Below are positions 19,164 to 26,536 of a DNA stretch of 64,000 bases, one piece after another. The notes under the pieces were generated by a model. It did no database searches and had not been told where the DNA came from. It saw nothing but the letters and a program-made list of their open reading frames with translations. Both the position numbers and the translations under genes were made by a program. Source of the DNA: an uncultured Actinomycetes bacterium (GTDB taxonomy: Bacteria > Actinomycetota > Acidimicrobiia > Acidimicrobiales > RAAP-2); assembly GCA_903825895.1 (NCBI GenBank), contig CAIKCI010000031.1:124001-188000 (forward strand), given 5' to 3'. Position 1 is the stretch's first letter; each line of letters opens with the position of its first letter.

Positions 19164-19712
19164 ATGACCAAACGACTGCTTCCTGTCCTGATCTTCGGTG
19201 TTGCTCTGACCATCGCCGCCTGTGGCTCTTCGTCTTCATCGTCAACGTCAACGACGGCAAAAGCGACCACAACGACCCAAGCGACGACGACAACCGTTGC
19301 CAAACTGGCAACGTGCACCACGAAGAACCTGGCAATCTCAACACCAGGTTCACAAGGAGCGGCCGGTTCGGTCTACGTACCGGTGGTGTTCCAAAATATC
19401 GGCACGACGACCTGCACCCTCGGAGGTTTCCCTGGAGTGGCGGGAACGTCTGCAAGTGGCGGTCAGCAAACCCAAGCCACGCGCACGTCCGCAAACCCAA
19501 CAACGATCACCCTAACACCGAACGCTTTCGCCTCATCAATGGTGAAAGGTTCTGACGTTCCCTCTGGCTCAGCAACGTCGTGCCCGCCAAATTATGCAGG
19601 TCTTCTCGTGACCCCACCGAACGACACGCAAAGCCAGGCGCTGACCGTCTCAATCCCCTCGTGTGCTGGCCTGACGGTTTCGCCCGTGGTCGCTGGCTCG
19701 AACGGCCAATAA
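19164..19712 (+). CDS. DUF4232-like secreted lipoprotein
   Basis: A 182-residue exported lipoprotein. The signal peptide MTKRLLPVLIFGVALTIAAC ends in a lipobox with Cys20. A Ser/Thr/Ala-rich linker (residues 21-47) leads to a beta domain with paired cysteines. The text VPVVFQNIGTTTCTLGGFPGV matches DUF4232, common in actinobacterial surface lipoproteins of unknown role. ATG 19164 is set by the signal peptide and the -10 box. It is monocistronic or reads on towards the desaturase. Confidence 0.82.
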   Translation: MTKRLLPVLIFGVALTIAACGSSSSSSTSTTAKATTTTQATTTTVAKLATCTTKNLAISTPGSQGAAGSVYVPVVFQNIGTTTCTLGGFPGVAGTSASGGQQTQATRTSANPTTITLTPNAFASSMVKGSDVPSGSATSCPPNYAGLLVTPPNDTQSQALTVSIPSCAGLTVSPVVAGSNGQ

Positions 19713-19755
19713 GAAAAAGAGGTCGCCCTCCTGGCGTTCTCGCTAGCCTGGGTGG

Positions 19756-20712
19756 GTGACCGCTACGTTCCTTCCCTGGCAAGCTCACCTCCCTCAGGTC
19801 TTTCCTAACGAACACTTTTTAGAAAACGGAATGTTGCTCCCCGTTGACCGTGCACGATTCCGAGCTGTTGCCAATGGCCGCAACGCGCTGAGCGTCACGG
19901 GACTTTGGGCGTTTGTCATTGGCCTCGTGTGGCTGGTCGCTTGGTCACATCAATGGTGGGTCGCTCTGGCGGTCTTTCTCGTCATGGGGCCGATCCATGT
20001 GCGTTTCGCCATTTTGATGCATGAAGCGGCTCATCGACTTCTTTTTTCTAAAACCAAACTCAATGATGTCGTCGGGAAATGGTTGATTGCCTATCCAGCA
20101 ATGGTCCCCATCCAGATCTATCGACGAGGTCACTTAGCTCACCACAAAGACGAGTTCGGCCCTGATGAGCCCGACATGCAGTTCTATGCGGGCTATCCCG
20201 GCGCAGCCCGAGCCCTTCGTCGCCGCCTTGTCCGTGATGCCGTTGGAATCTCAGGGGCAAAAAACTTCTTCGCACTCCTGCGAGCAAACAAAACTGCCGC
20301 CGGCCGACGAATTGCTGTGCCAATCCTTGCTCTTCAACTTGGTCTTTGGGCATTGTCGTGGGGAGTCACCGGTGACTGGTGGATCTATCCCCTCTTGTGG
20401 TGGTTGCCATGGATGACGCAGTGGAGAGTCTTGAATCGCCTGAGAGCCATTGGCGAACATGGTGGCATGCAGCGAAGCGATGACCGACGCATGACGACCC
20501 ACAACGTGAAACAGCGTCCCTTGGCTCGACTTTGGCTCGTCCCCTATAACACCGGTTGGCATTTAGCCCATCACGTCGACATGGGGATTCCATGGCGACA
20601 CTTACCGGCCTATCACCGAGAACTCGAACGAGCAGGCTACGTCACCGACGCCATCACCTTCTCGAGTTACACCGCACTCTGGCGTGCGGCGTGCTCGGAC
20701 ACGCCTGGCTAG
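19756..20712 (+). CDS. Membrane fatty acid desaturase/hydroxylase family protein
   Basis: Di-iron membrane oxygenase of 318 residues. The three histidine clusters are present: HEAAH at about residue 93, HLAHH near 120 and HLAHH near 274 (GWHLAHHVDMGIPWRH). Membrane segments lie near 48-80 and 190-220. Substrate unknown; a fatty acyl chain or another lipid is likely. TAGCCT (19744-19749) stands six bases before the GTG start, suggesting leaderless expression. Its stop overlaps the tail of the mycofactocin-type SDR gene by four bases, so it borders the mft island. Confidence 0.83.
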   Translation: MTATFLPWQAHLPQVFPNEHFLENGMLLPVDRARFRAVANGRNALSVTGLWAFVIGLVWLVAWSHQWWVALAVFLVMGPIHVRFAILMHEAAHRLLFSKTKLNDVVGKWLIAYPAMVPIQIYRRGHLAHHKDEFGPDEPDMQFYAGYPGAARALRRRLVRDAVGISGAKNFFALLRANKTAAGRRIAVPILALQLGLWALSWGVTGDWWIYPLLWWLPWMTQWRVLNRLRAIGEHGGMQRSDDRRMTTHNVKQRPLARLWLVPYNTGWHLAHHVDMGIPWRHLPAYHRELERAGYVTDAITFSSYTALWRAACSDTPG

Positions 20713-21491
20713 ATCGCCGTCATCCCACCGTCAACGGCCAATGCCGCGCCCGTTATGCCACTGGCTGCTGGTGAAGCCAAGAAGCAGATCAGGGCCGCTG
20801 GTTCATTTGCATGAAGCAGACGACCAAGGGGTACCTGGTGGCCAAAGTCATGGACGCTCTCGACGCCTTCGTACATCGACGCCGACGCTTCAAGGATTGC
20901 CGTATCGGTCGAACCCGGACAGACGGCATTGACGGTGATCCCGGTTCCAGAAAGATCGCTGGCCAGTCCTCGCACCAGACCGATCACCCCGTGTTTGGCC
21001 GCCACGTAGGCCGTTGCGTGATGAATGCCCACGAGTCCTGCCGCTGAAGAAATCGCAACAAGACGACCGGGCTCTCCACTGGCCACCATCGAAGGAAGCG
21101 CTGCTTGGAAAAGACGCATGGCGCCACCGAGATTGACATCCATCACCGTTTCCAGACTCGCTTGGTCCATCTCCCAAAACGGAACACCGCCAGCAATCAC
21201 GCCAGCTCCGGCGACGACCACGTTCAGTCCGCCAAAGTGCGAGATCGCCGTCTCGACGGCTAAGGCCATATCGCTTGACGAGCGGACGTCCCCCACCAAG
21301 GCCACGGCATGGTCGCCGTGGCGACCGACGACGTGATCAAGTTCTTTTTTGCTCCCGAGTGAATAGTTCAGCGACGCTTCATCACGGCAGCGATCAACGG
21401 CCACGACCGACATTCCTTGGGCAACGAGTCCATCAACAACCGCTGCGCCAATACCTCGCGCCGCACCAGTGACGATTGCAACATCAGCCAT
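20709..21491 (-). CDS. Mycofactocin-coupled SDR family oxidoreductase
   Basis: Short-chain dehydrogenase of 260 residues with the NAD fold VTGAARGIGAAVVDGL, the active site S-x-Y-xxx-K (ISSAAG then AYVAAKHG) and the end ALAVDGGMTA. After the second strand it has an insertion (VDRCRDEASLNYSLGSKKEL at about 36-55) of the kind seen in mycofactocin-linked SDRs, where NAD stays bound and mycofactocin takes the electrons. ATG 21491 is chosen because it lies two bases after the mftE stop. The alcohol substrate is unknown. Confidence 0.85.
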   Translation of the reverse strand: MADVAIVTGAARGIGAAVVDGLVAQGMSVVAVDRCRDEASLNYSLGSKKELDHVVGRHGDHAVALVGDVRSSSDMALAVETAISHFGGLNVVVAGAGVIAGGVPFWEMDQASLETVMDVNLGGAMRLFQAALPSMVASGEPGRLVAISSAAGLVGIHHATAYVAAKHGVIGLVRGLASDLSGTGITVNAVCPGSTDTAILEASASMYEGVESVHDFGHQVPLGRLLHANEPAALICFLASPAASGITGAALAVDGGMTAI

Positions 21492-21493
21492 CT

Positions 21494-22180
21494 CTAGAAC
21501 CTCTCCTCTACCAGTTCGCAAAGTTGCCGCACCATGGCCTCGACGAACACACTGCCTTCGTCAGCGAACGCCCCCGTGGGGTCTCCTAAGACTCCATTCT
21601 CACTCACGCTAGCCACTCCGCTGTCACGAATCTCGCCGATCAGTTCGCCGATGGCCTTGACGCTGCCCGCCTCTGCTCGATCGCTTCGAACGAGATCTGG
21701 CCGCAGGGCCAAGATCAACGATGTCTCGCTTCTACCGGCATGGGCGTCGCCCCCCTCGATTCGAGGAAAGAAGCAAAGAACTTGGTCGCCTTCTTCCCGT
21801 GCCGTGGCATCGACAAGGGAGAGAGCATCACGGTTACCGCCGTGGCCTGAGACGAAGATCACCCCAGAAAAGCTAGGACGGGCAGAGCGCACGATCTCTT
21901 GGAGAAACGCCGCCAGCATCGGCGTACCGATCGACAGGGTCCCGGCGAATCCTTCGTGTTCACCGCTCGCTCCGATGTCAACGCTGGGGCCCAGCATGCA
22001 GTGCGGGTGCTCGTCAACAAGTCCTTGTGCCAGTGCTTGGGCCACGATCGAATCGGTGCCGAGGGGAAGGTGGGGGCCGTGTTGTTCGGTGGATCCCAGC
22101 GGGATCACGAGGAAGGGCCGATTCAGTGCAGCGATATCACCGCTGGTCGCTTCGGCGACCACACGACTGGAATCAACCAT
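21494..22180 (-). CDS. mftE: Mycofactocin precursor peptide peptidase MftE
   Basis: Creatininase-family metallopeptidase of 228 residues. In the known pathway MftE cuts the MftC-modified MftA and releases the Val-Tyr derived core (AHDP). Metal ligand motifs are STEQHGPHLPLGTDS at about residues 31-45 and VSGHGGNRDALS near 110. It starts five bases after the mftC stop. In the usual actinobacterial order mftD stands between C and E; here nothing does. Confidence 0.9.
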   Translation of the reverse strand: MVDSSRVVAEATSGDIAALNRPFLVIPLGSTEQHGPHLPLGTDSIVAQALAQGLVDEHPHCMLGPSVDIGASGEHEGFAGTLSIGTPMLAAFLQEIVRSARPSFSGVIFVSGHGGNRDALSLVDATAREEGDQVLCFFPRIEGGDAHAGRSETSLILALRPDLVRSDRAEAGSVKAIGELIGEIRDSGVASVSENGVLGDPTGAFADEGSVFVEAMVRQLCELVEERF

Positions 22181-22185
22181 GGTGG

Positions 22186-23310
22186 CTACGAGGAGACGCC
22201 GAGGCGCACCGGAACTCGTGCCGAGTGATCGACACTGGGTCCAGGGCGGAGCTCGACCGCGACCTTGGCCATGGCTGTTTCACCGTGGCCATAGACACAT
22301 TCAGGGTCCGGACCATCGAGCGGGATCCCGGTAAAGAACTTGGCCGCCATGCAGCCCCCTTGGCAGGCATCGTAGGAGCCACACGATGCACACGCTCCAG
22401 CACTGGAGGGCTCGCGCAGGGACCGGAACAAGTCAGAGTCACGCCAGACACTCGTGAACGCTCCCGGATCTCGAACATTGCCCGCCAAGAACTCATCGTG
22501 GATCACGAAGGGGCATGCGTAGACGTCGCCGACCGGATCAATCAAACACACCACCCGACCAGCCCCACAGAGGTTCAAACCATCGAGGGCATCGCCAAAT
22601 GCAGACAGGTGAAAAAACGAGTCTCCGGTGAGTACGTTCGTCCTCGTGATGAGCCAGTCGTATAGCTCGCGCTGTTGGCCAGCCGTCGGATGGAGTTCAT
22701 CCCAGGTGTCAGCTCCCCGACCCGAAGGGCGAAGACGCGTCAGGCGTAACTGTGCGCCATAGTGATCAGCCAGTGCTTCAAAGGCGTCGAGTTGCGGAAT
22801 GTTGTGGCGCGTCATCACAACAGAGATCTTGAACTGGCCGAAGTTCGCCGCCACCAAGTTCTCCATAGCTTGGATCGCTGCATCGTAGGAACCTTCGCCC
22901 CGCACGGCATCGTTCGTCACGGCATCTGCGCCATCGAGCGAGATCTGAACGTCGACGTAGTCACTCTTCGCTAGGCGTTCTGCCTTTTCGGCATCAAGAC
23001 GAGTGCCATTGGTTGAGAACTTCACCCCGACCCCACGATCTACGCAGTGGTCAATGATCTCGAAGAAGTCGCTTCGGATCATGGGTTCGCCACCGCCGAT
23101 GTTGACGTAGAAGATCTTGAGCTCGGCCATCTCATCGATCAAGGCTTTCGCCTCGCTCGTCGACAACTCTCGTGGGTCGCGTCGACCCGAACTCGACAAG
23201 CAGTGCACGCAGGCCAAATTGCAGGCGTAGGTCAACTCCCACGTCAGACAGATTGGGGCTTCGAGTCCTAACTTAAAGCGGTCAGTCAGTGAAGGAGATT
23301 CAAGCGCCAC
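22186..23310 (-). CDS. mftC: Mycofactocin radical SAM maturase MftC
   Basis: Radical SAM enzyme of 374 residues that oxidatively decarboxylates the C-terminal Tyr of MftA and then links it to Val. The SAM cluster cysteines are C30, C34 and C37 (CNLACVHC). Near the C-terminus a SPASM-type domain has several cysteines (AGACASCGSYDACQGGC and NLCGAGRVVC), for auxiliary iron-sulfur clusters. The GTG start has a strong GGAGGTGA site. It overlaps mftB by 11 bases. Confidence 0.94.
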   Translation of the reverse strand: MALESPSLTDRFKLGLEAPICLTWELTYACNLACVHCLSSSGRRDPRELSTSEAKALIDEMAELKIFYVNIGGGEPMIRSDFFEIIDHCVDRGVGVKFSTNGTRLDAEKAERLAKSDYVDVQISLDGADAVTNDAVRGEGSYDAAIQAMENLVAANFGQFKISVVMTRHNIPQLDAFEALADHYGAQLRLTRLRPSGRGADTWDELHPTAGQQRELYDWLITRTNVLTGDSFFHLSAFGDALDGLNLCGAGRVVCLIDPVGDVYACPFVIHDEFLAGNVRDPGAFTSVWRDSDLFRSLREPSSAGACASCGSYDACQGGCMAAKFFTGIPLDGPDPECVYGHGETAMAKVAVELRPGPSVDHSARVPVRLGVSS

Positions 23311-23590
23311 AGATCACCTCCGACTCAACGAGGCGAGCAAGTGCTCGCTCGTAACTTCCGTGAGCATCGACGGGAATCAGCGCATCAAGCGCAGCTCGAG
23401 CGCTTGGGTAGTTTTCAAGGTCGCGCACCACAACGACCAGTTCAGGCGATTTGAGAAAAATTAAACGACGGTTGCCGTAGTGGTAGGCCAAGGCCCCGAA
23501 CGCTTCTTCACGCAAGGCAACTTGAGGATGTTTGCGCCACGCCTGATCAAGATCAAAGTCAGTCACAACATCCGGAGAGGATGCGGGCAT
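23300..23590 (-). CDS. mftB: Mycofactocin peptide chaperone MftB
   Basis: A 96-residue RRE-type protein that binds the MftA leader and presents it to MftC. The run HPQVALREEAFGALAYHYGNR is typical of MftB, followed by RRLIFLKSPELVVVVRDLENY. ATG 23590 is chosen: it lies five bases after the mftA stop, so translation is probably coupled. The 3' end overlaps mftC by 11 bases. Confidence 0.9.
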   Translation of the reverse strand: MPASSPDVVTDFDLDQAWRKHPQVALREEAFGALAYHYGNRRLIFLKSPELVVVVRDLENYPSARAALDALIPVDAHGSYERALARLVESEVICGA

Positions 23591-23595
23591 TGGCT

Positions 23596-23706
23596 TTAGT
23601 AAACCCCACACATGCCGTCGATTGAGACCTCTTCGACGAGAAGGTCTTCAACAACGTCACTGTTCTCTTCAACAGTCTCTTCTGTGCTTGCTGTCACTTG
23701 GTCCAC
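23596..23706 (-). CDS. mftA: Mycofactocin precursor peptide MftA
   Basis: A 36-residue acidic peptide, too short for most gene callers. It runs from a GTG with AAAAGGAG six bases upstream to a TAA. The C-terminus IDGMCGVY is the hallmark of MftA: the last two residues, Val35 and Tyr36, become mycofactocin. The acidic leader (TEETVEENSDVVEDLLVEEV) is what MftB would bind. It is followed by mftB and mftC and preceded by a likely promoter. Confidence 0.95.
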   Translation of the reverse strand: MDQVTASTEETVEENSDVVEDLLVEEVSIDGMCGVY

Positions 23707-23737
23707 TGCTCACTCCTTTTGCTTTGCGTGCTGCCTT

Positions 23738-23769
23738 TGATCATATGACTGATCTGCCTGCCCTGTCCG
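23738..23769 (-). promoter_or_regulatory. Probable mftA promoter with TGATC repeats
   Basis: On the minus strand TATGAT (23740-23745) follows CGGACA by 18 bases, and its end lies 33 bases before the mftA GTG. The -10 is embedded in TGATC repeats: TGATC at 23738-23742 and 23750-23754 are direct repeats, and GATCA (23739-23743) with TGATC (23750-23754) are inverted. The site lies in the divergent mftA/mftF gap and could be an operator. No mftR is seen nearby. Confidence 0.45.
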
Positions 23770-23821
23770 CACCGCACCAGAGGGGCCGGCTGGTGGGCTC
23801 GTGGTCTGGAACAATGCAGGG

Positions 23822-25285
23822 GTGAGCCTTGTCGCACAGGACCGTGCTGTTTCGTGGGTACGACCCGGTGACGCCCCACTGCCGCCGGGGTGCACCCTGG
23901 CCCTTTCACCCCAGAGCCGCTTGCTCGATGAGGGTCTTTTGGTTGGCGGGACCCCATTGCGCGTCCTCAAACTCAGCGATCCAGGAGCCGATATGGTGAG
24001 TCGCTGGCGTAACGGCGAGCCCCTCAGCGATAGCCCCAGCGAACAACGTCTCGCTCGACAAGTCATTTCCAGCGGCGTGATGCTCGCCACCTGGGAGGAG
24101 TCCTTGGCTCCTCTCAGTCAGGTAAGTGTCGTGATCCCCCATCGGAATCGAACCACTGCGCTCGACGCGCTCTTGGGCAGTCTGCATGCACACAAGGTCA
24201 TCGTCGTCGATGATGCCAGTGACAATCCCGCCGCCGTTGCCACTGTCTGTGCGGAGCACGGCGCGCAACTCATCGTTCGCTCTGCTCAGGGTGGACCGGG
24301 GGCAACGCGCAATGAAGGCTTAGCCCATGTGACCACACCCTTTGTCTTTTTCCTTGATTCGGACTGCACCTTCGACGCGACGCAGCTCGCCGTGCTCCTC
24401 GCCCACATGAACGATCCCCACGTTGGTGTGGTGGCCCCTCGAGTTATCGGGTCCCAAGGCAGTTCGAAACGCGCACATTTTGAGCGAGATGCTTCCCCTC
24501 TTGATCTCGGAGGTCAGCCGGCGCTGGCGCGCCCAGGAGGACTGGTCGGATTTGTTCCCGCTGCTGGCATCTTGTGTCGCACGGCACTCGGCCCGACGCT
24601 CTTTGACGAATCGCTGGACGGTGGCGAAGACGTGGATCTGATCTGGCGATTAAATAGTTTGGGTTGGCTGACCCGCTATGAGCCAGGTGTCGTGCTCGAA
24701 CACGCCATGCGTGCGTCGCTCGTGGACTGGATTGGTCAGCGACGGTTCTATGGCGCCACGGCGGCAGAACTCGAAGCTCGCCACGGCGAAGCGGCCGCAC
24801 CGCTGCGAGGATCTCCTTGGACACTTGCTGCATGGGGCCTCATTGGTCTCGGCCACCCCGCTAGTGGGCTTGTCTCACTGGGGGTAGGAATCGAATCGCT
24901 TCGCAAGCGATTGACACCGCTCACGGAGCGTCCAGGTCCGTTGGCCTGGGAACTCACGCAGGCCACACTGCTTGATCAACTTCCTCGACTGGCGCGCTCA
25001 CTGGTTCGTACCTACGGACCGTTCCTCGTGATCGGCGCATTGTTTTCTCCACGCCTGCGTCGACTCGCCACACTCTCCTACCTCGTGGCGGGCATTGACC
25101 GCTGGCGCTCGACAAAGAGCGATCTTGATCTGGCGTCGTTTGTTGCCTACGCCACGCTTGACGATCTGTCCTATGGCATTGGCGTCCTCGAAGGAGGGAT
25201 CAAGACGCGCCGCTTGGGCGCACTCTTGCCGCATATTGTGCGCGCTGTTCCGGCCCCTCGGGGCCGCACACCGGTCTCCCGCTAG
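23822..25285 (+). CDS. mftF: Mycofactocin glycosyltransferase MftF
   Basis: Family 2 glycosyltransferase that adds glucose units to mycofactocin. The N-terminal 110 residues form the MftF-specific part (TLALSPQSRLLDEGLLVGG). The GT2 domain follows with VVIPHRNRT, the aspartate pairs VDDASD and DSDCTF, and DGGEDVDLIWRL. The C-terminus has hydrophobic stretches (residues 340-420), so it may sit at the membrane. GTG 23822 is chosen since AACAAT ends six bases before it; a GTG at 23801 is possible. Length 487. The stop overlaps the convergent alcohol dehydrogenase by four bases. Confidence 0.88.
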   Translation: MSLVAQDRAVSWVRPGDAPLPPGCTLALSPQSRLLDEGLLVGGTPLRVLKLSDPGADMVSRWRNGEPLSDSPSEQRLARQVISSGVMLATWEESLAPLSQVSVVIPHRNRTTALDALLGSLHAHKVIVVDDASDNPAAVATVCAEHGAQLIVRSAQGGPGATRNEGLAHVTTPFVFFLDSDCTFDATQLAVLLAHMNDPHVGVVAPRVIGSQGSSKRAHFERDASPLDLGGQPALARPGGLVGFVPAAGILCRTALGPTLFDESLDGGEDVDLIWRLNSLGWLTRYEPGVVLEHAMRASLVDWIGQRRFYGATAAELEARHGEAAAPLRGSPWTLAAWGLIGLGHPASGLVSLGVGIESLRKRLTPLTERPGPLAWELTQATLLDQLPRLARSLVRTYGPFLVIGALFSPRLRRLATLSYLVAGIDRWRSTKSDLDLASFVAYATLDDLSYGIGVLEGGIKTRRLGALLPHIVRAVPAPRGRTPVSR

Positions 25286-26427
25286 AAGCGGACGACGCCG
25301 CGAATGTTGATCCCGGCTTCGAGATCGTCATAGCCCTGTTGGACGTTTTCGATCGTGTACTCGTTCGTGATGAGATCATCGACTTCGAGCATCCCAGCTT
25401 CGTAGAGCTTCAGGAGTCGAGGAATCTGGACGCGAGGGCTCACGGAACCAAACACGGTGCCGAGAAGCGACTGGTTGAACATTGCCATGTTGAAGAGGTT
25501 CAATTCGATCTTGTCCTGGGCGAACGGCGCAATGGCGGTGATCACAATACGAGCATCTTTCGAACCCATCTGACATGCCGGTGCGACCATATCGCCGGTC
25601 AACACGCCAGGCGTCAAGATGACCACGTCCGCCATGCGGCCCTCGGTCAGTTCGGCAACCAAGAAGGTGGCATCAATCATGTTTGAGGTCGTGTGCGTTG
25701 CACCAATTTTCTTGGCTCGCTCCTGCTTTGACTCCAAAAGATCAACAACGACAATTGCACGTGCGCCAGCAATGTGCGCCCCTTGAATCGCACCCGAGCC
25801 AACACCACCTGCACCAACGACCACCACAACTTCGCCCGGTGCGACTTTGGCGCGGTCAACAGCAGATCCAAAGCCCGTCGAAATACCGCAACTAATGAGT
25901 GCGGCGGCTCGGAGATTGGCGTTGGGGTCGAGCTTGACGAGTGAGGCTTCATTGACCACCATGAACTCGGAGAATGTGCCGAGCTGCGTCATACGGTTCA
26001 AGTTCTTCTCGCCGTAGTGGTGACGCCACGTACCGTCAGAAATCATGGGTCCGGCCAAGGTGCTCATCCCAAGGTCGCACAGGTACTGGCGACCCGAGGC
26101 ACACCAGAAACAACGACCACATGCGGGGATAAAGGCAACAGCGACCTTGTCGCCAACTTCAACGCCCTGGACTTCAGGTCCTACTGCTTCAACGATGCCC
26201 GCGCCTTCGTGGCCACCGATGCAGGGAAACATCGAGTCAACACCGAAGAACTCCAAGGTCTCTTTTGGCGCCGAAATGTCACCGGTGCGCAAGTGCTCAT
26301 CAGAGTGGCACATTCCCGCAAAAGCCATTTTGACTTTGACTTCGTGGGCGTGGGGTTCATCGATCTCAATATCGACGGTGTTCCACGGTTGAGAAATTCC
26401 TTCACAGATTGCAGCACGAACCTTCAT
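25282..26427 (-). CDS. NDMA-dependent-type alcohol dehydrogenase (zinc MDR family)
   Basis: Medium-chain zinc dehydrogenase of 381 residues. Catalytic zinc ligands lie in GMCHSDEH and GGHEGAG; the structural zinc loop is IPACGRCFWCASGRQYLC; the NAD fold is VVGAGGVGSGAIQGA. The text FGVDSMFPCIGGHEGAGIVE and GTWRHHYGEKNLNRMTQLGTFSEFMVV fits the nicotinoprotein group that keeps NAD bound and relies on mycofactocin, assayed with the artificial acceptor NDMA. Placement at the end of the mft island supports this. The start has GAGG seven bases upstream. Substrate not deducible. Confidence 0.87.
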   Translation of the reverse strand: MKVRAAICEGISQPWNTVDIEIDEPHAHEVKVKMAFAGMCHSDEHLRTGDISAPKETLEFFGVDSMFPCIGGHEGAGIVEAVGPEVQGVEVGDKVAVAFIPACGRCFWCASGRQYLCDLGMSTLAGPMISDGTWRHHYGEKNLNRMTQLGTFSEFMVVNEASLVKLDPNANLRAAALISCGISTGFGSAVDRAKVAPGEVVVVVGAGGVGSGAIQGAHIAGARAIVVVDLLESKQERAKKIGATHTTSNMIDATFLVAELTEGRMADVVILTPGVLTGDMVAPACQMGSKDARIVITAIAPFAQDKIELNLFNMAMFNQSLLGTVFGSVSPRVQIPRLLKLYEAGMLEVDDLITNEYTIENVQQGYDDLEAGINIRGVVRF

Positions 26428-26472
26428 AGGACTACCTCATCTTTCCTTTTCGACCCCCCACTCGGTGGCCTG

Positions 26473-26489
26473 GGTTACCTCACGTGACC
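26473..26489. promoter_or_regulatory. Imperfect 17-bp palindrome upstream of the alcohol dehydrogenase
   Basis: GGTTACCTCACGTGACC reads GGT-x-AC-x-T-x-A-x-GT-x-ACC, with 12 of 16 arm positions symmetrical. It lies about 45 bases before the alcohol dehydrogenase ATG, just downstream of a possible -10, where a repressor could act. No cognate regulator is seen. Confidence 0.3.
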
Positions 26490-26536
26490 CTAGTAGGTGA
26501 CGGCCAAGGAGAAAAGGCGATTGATGACTCGCCCGA

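Noticed and set aside
22181-22185. Hidden or fragmented mftD between mftC and mftE
   Set aside because: Only five bases separate the two intact genes, so there is no room for any remnant.
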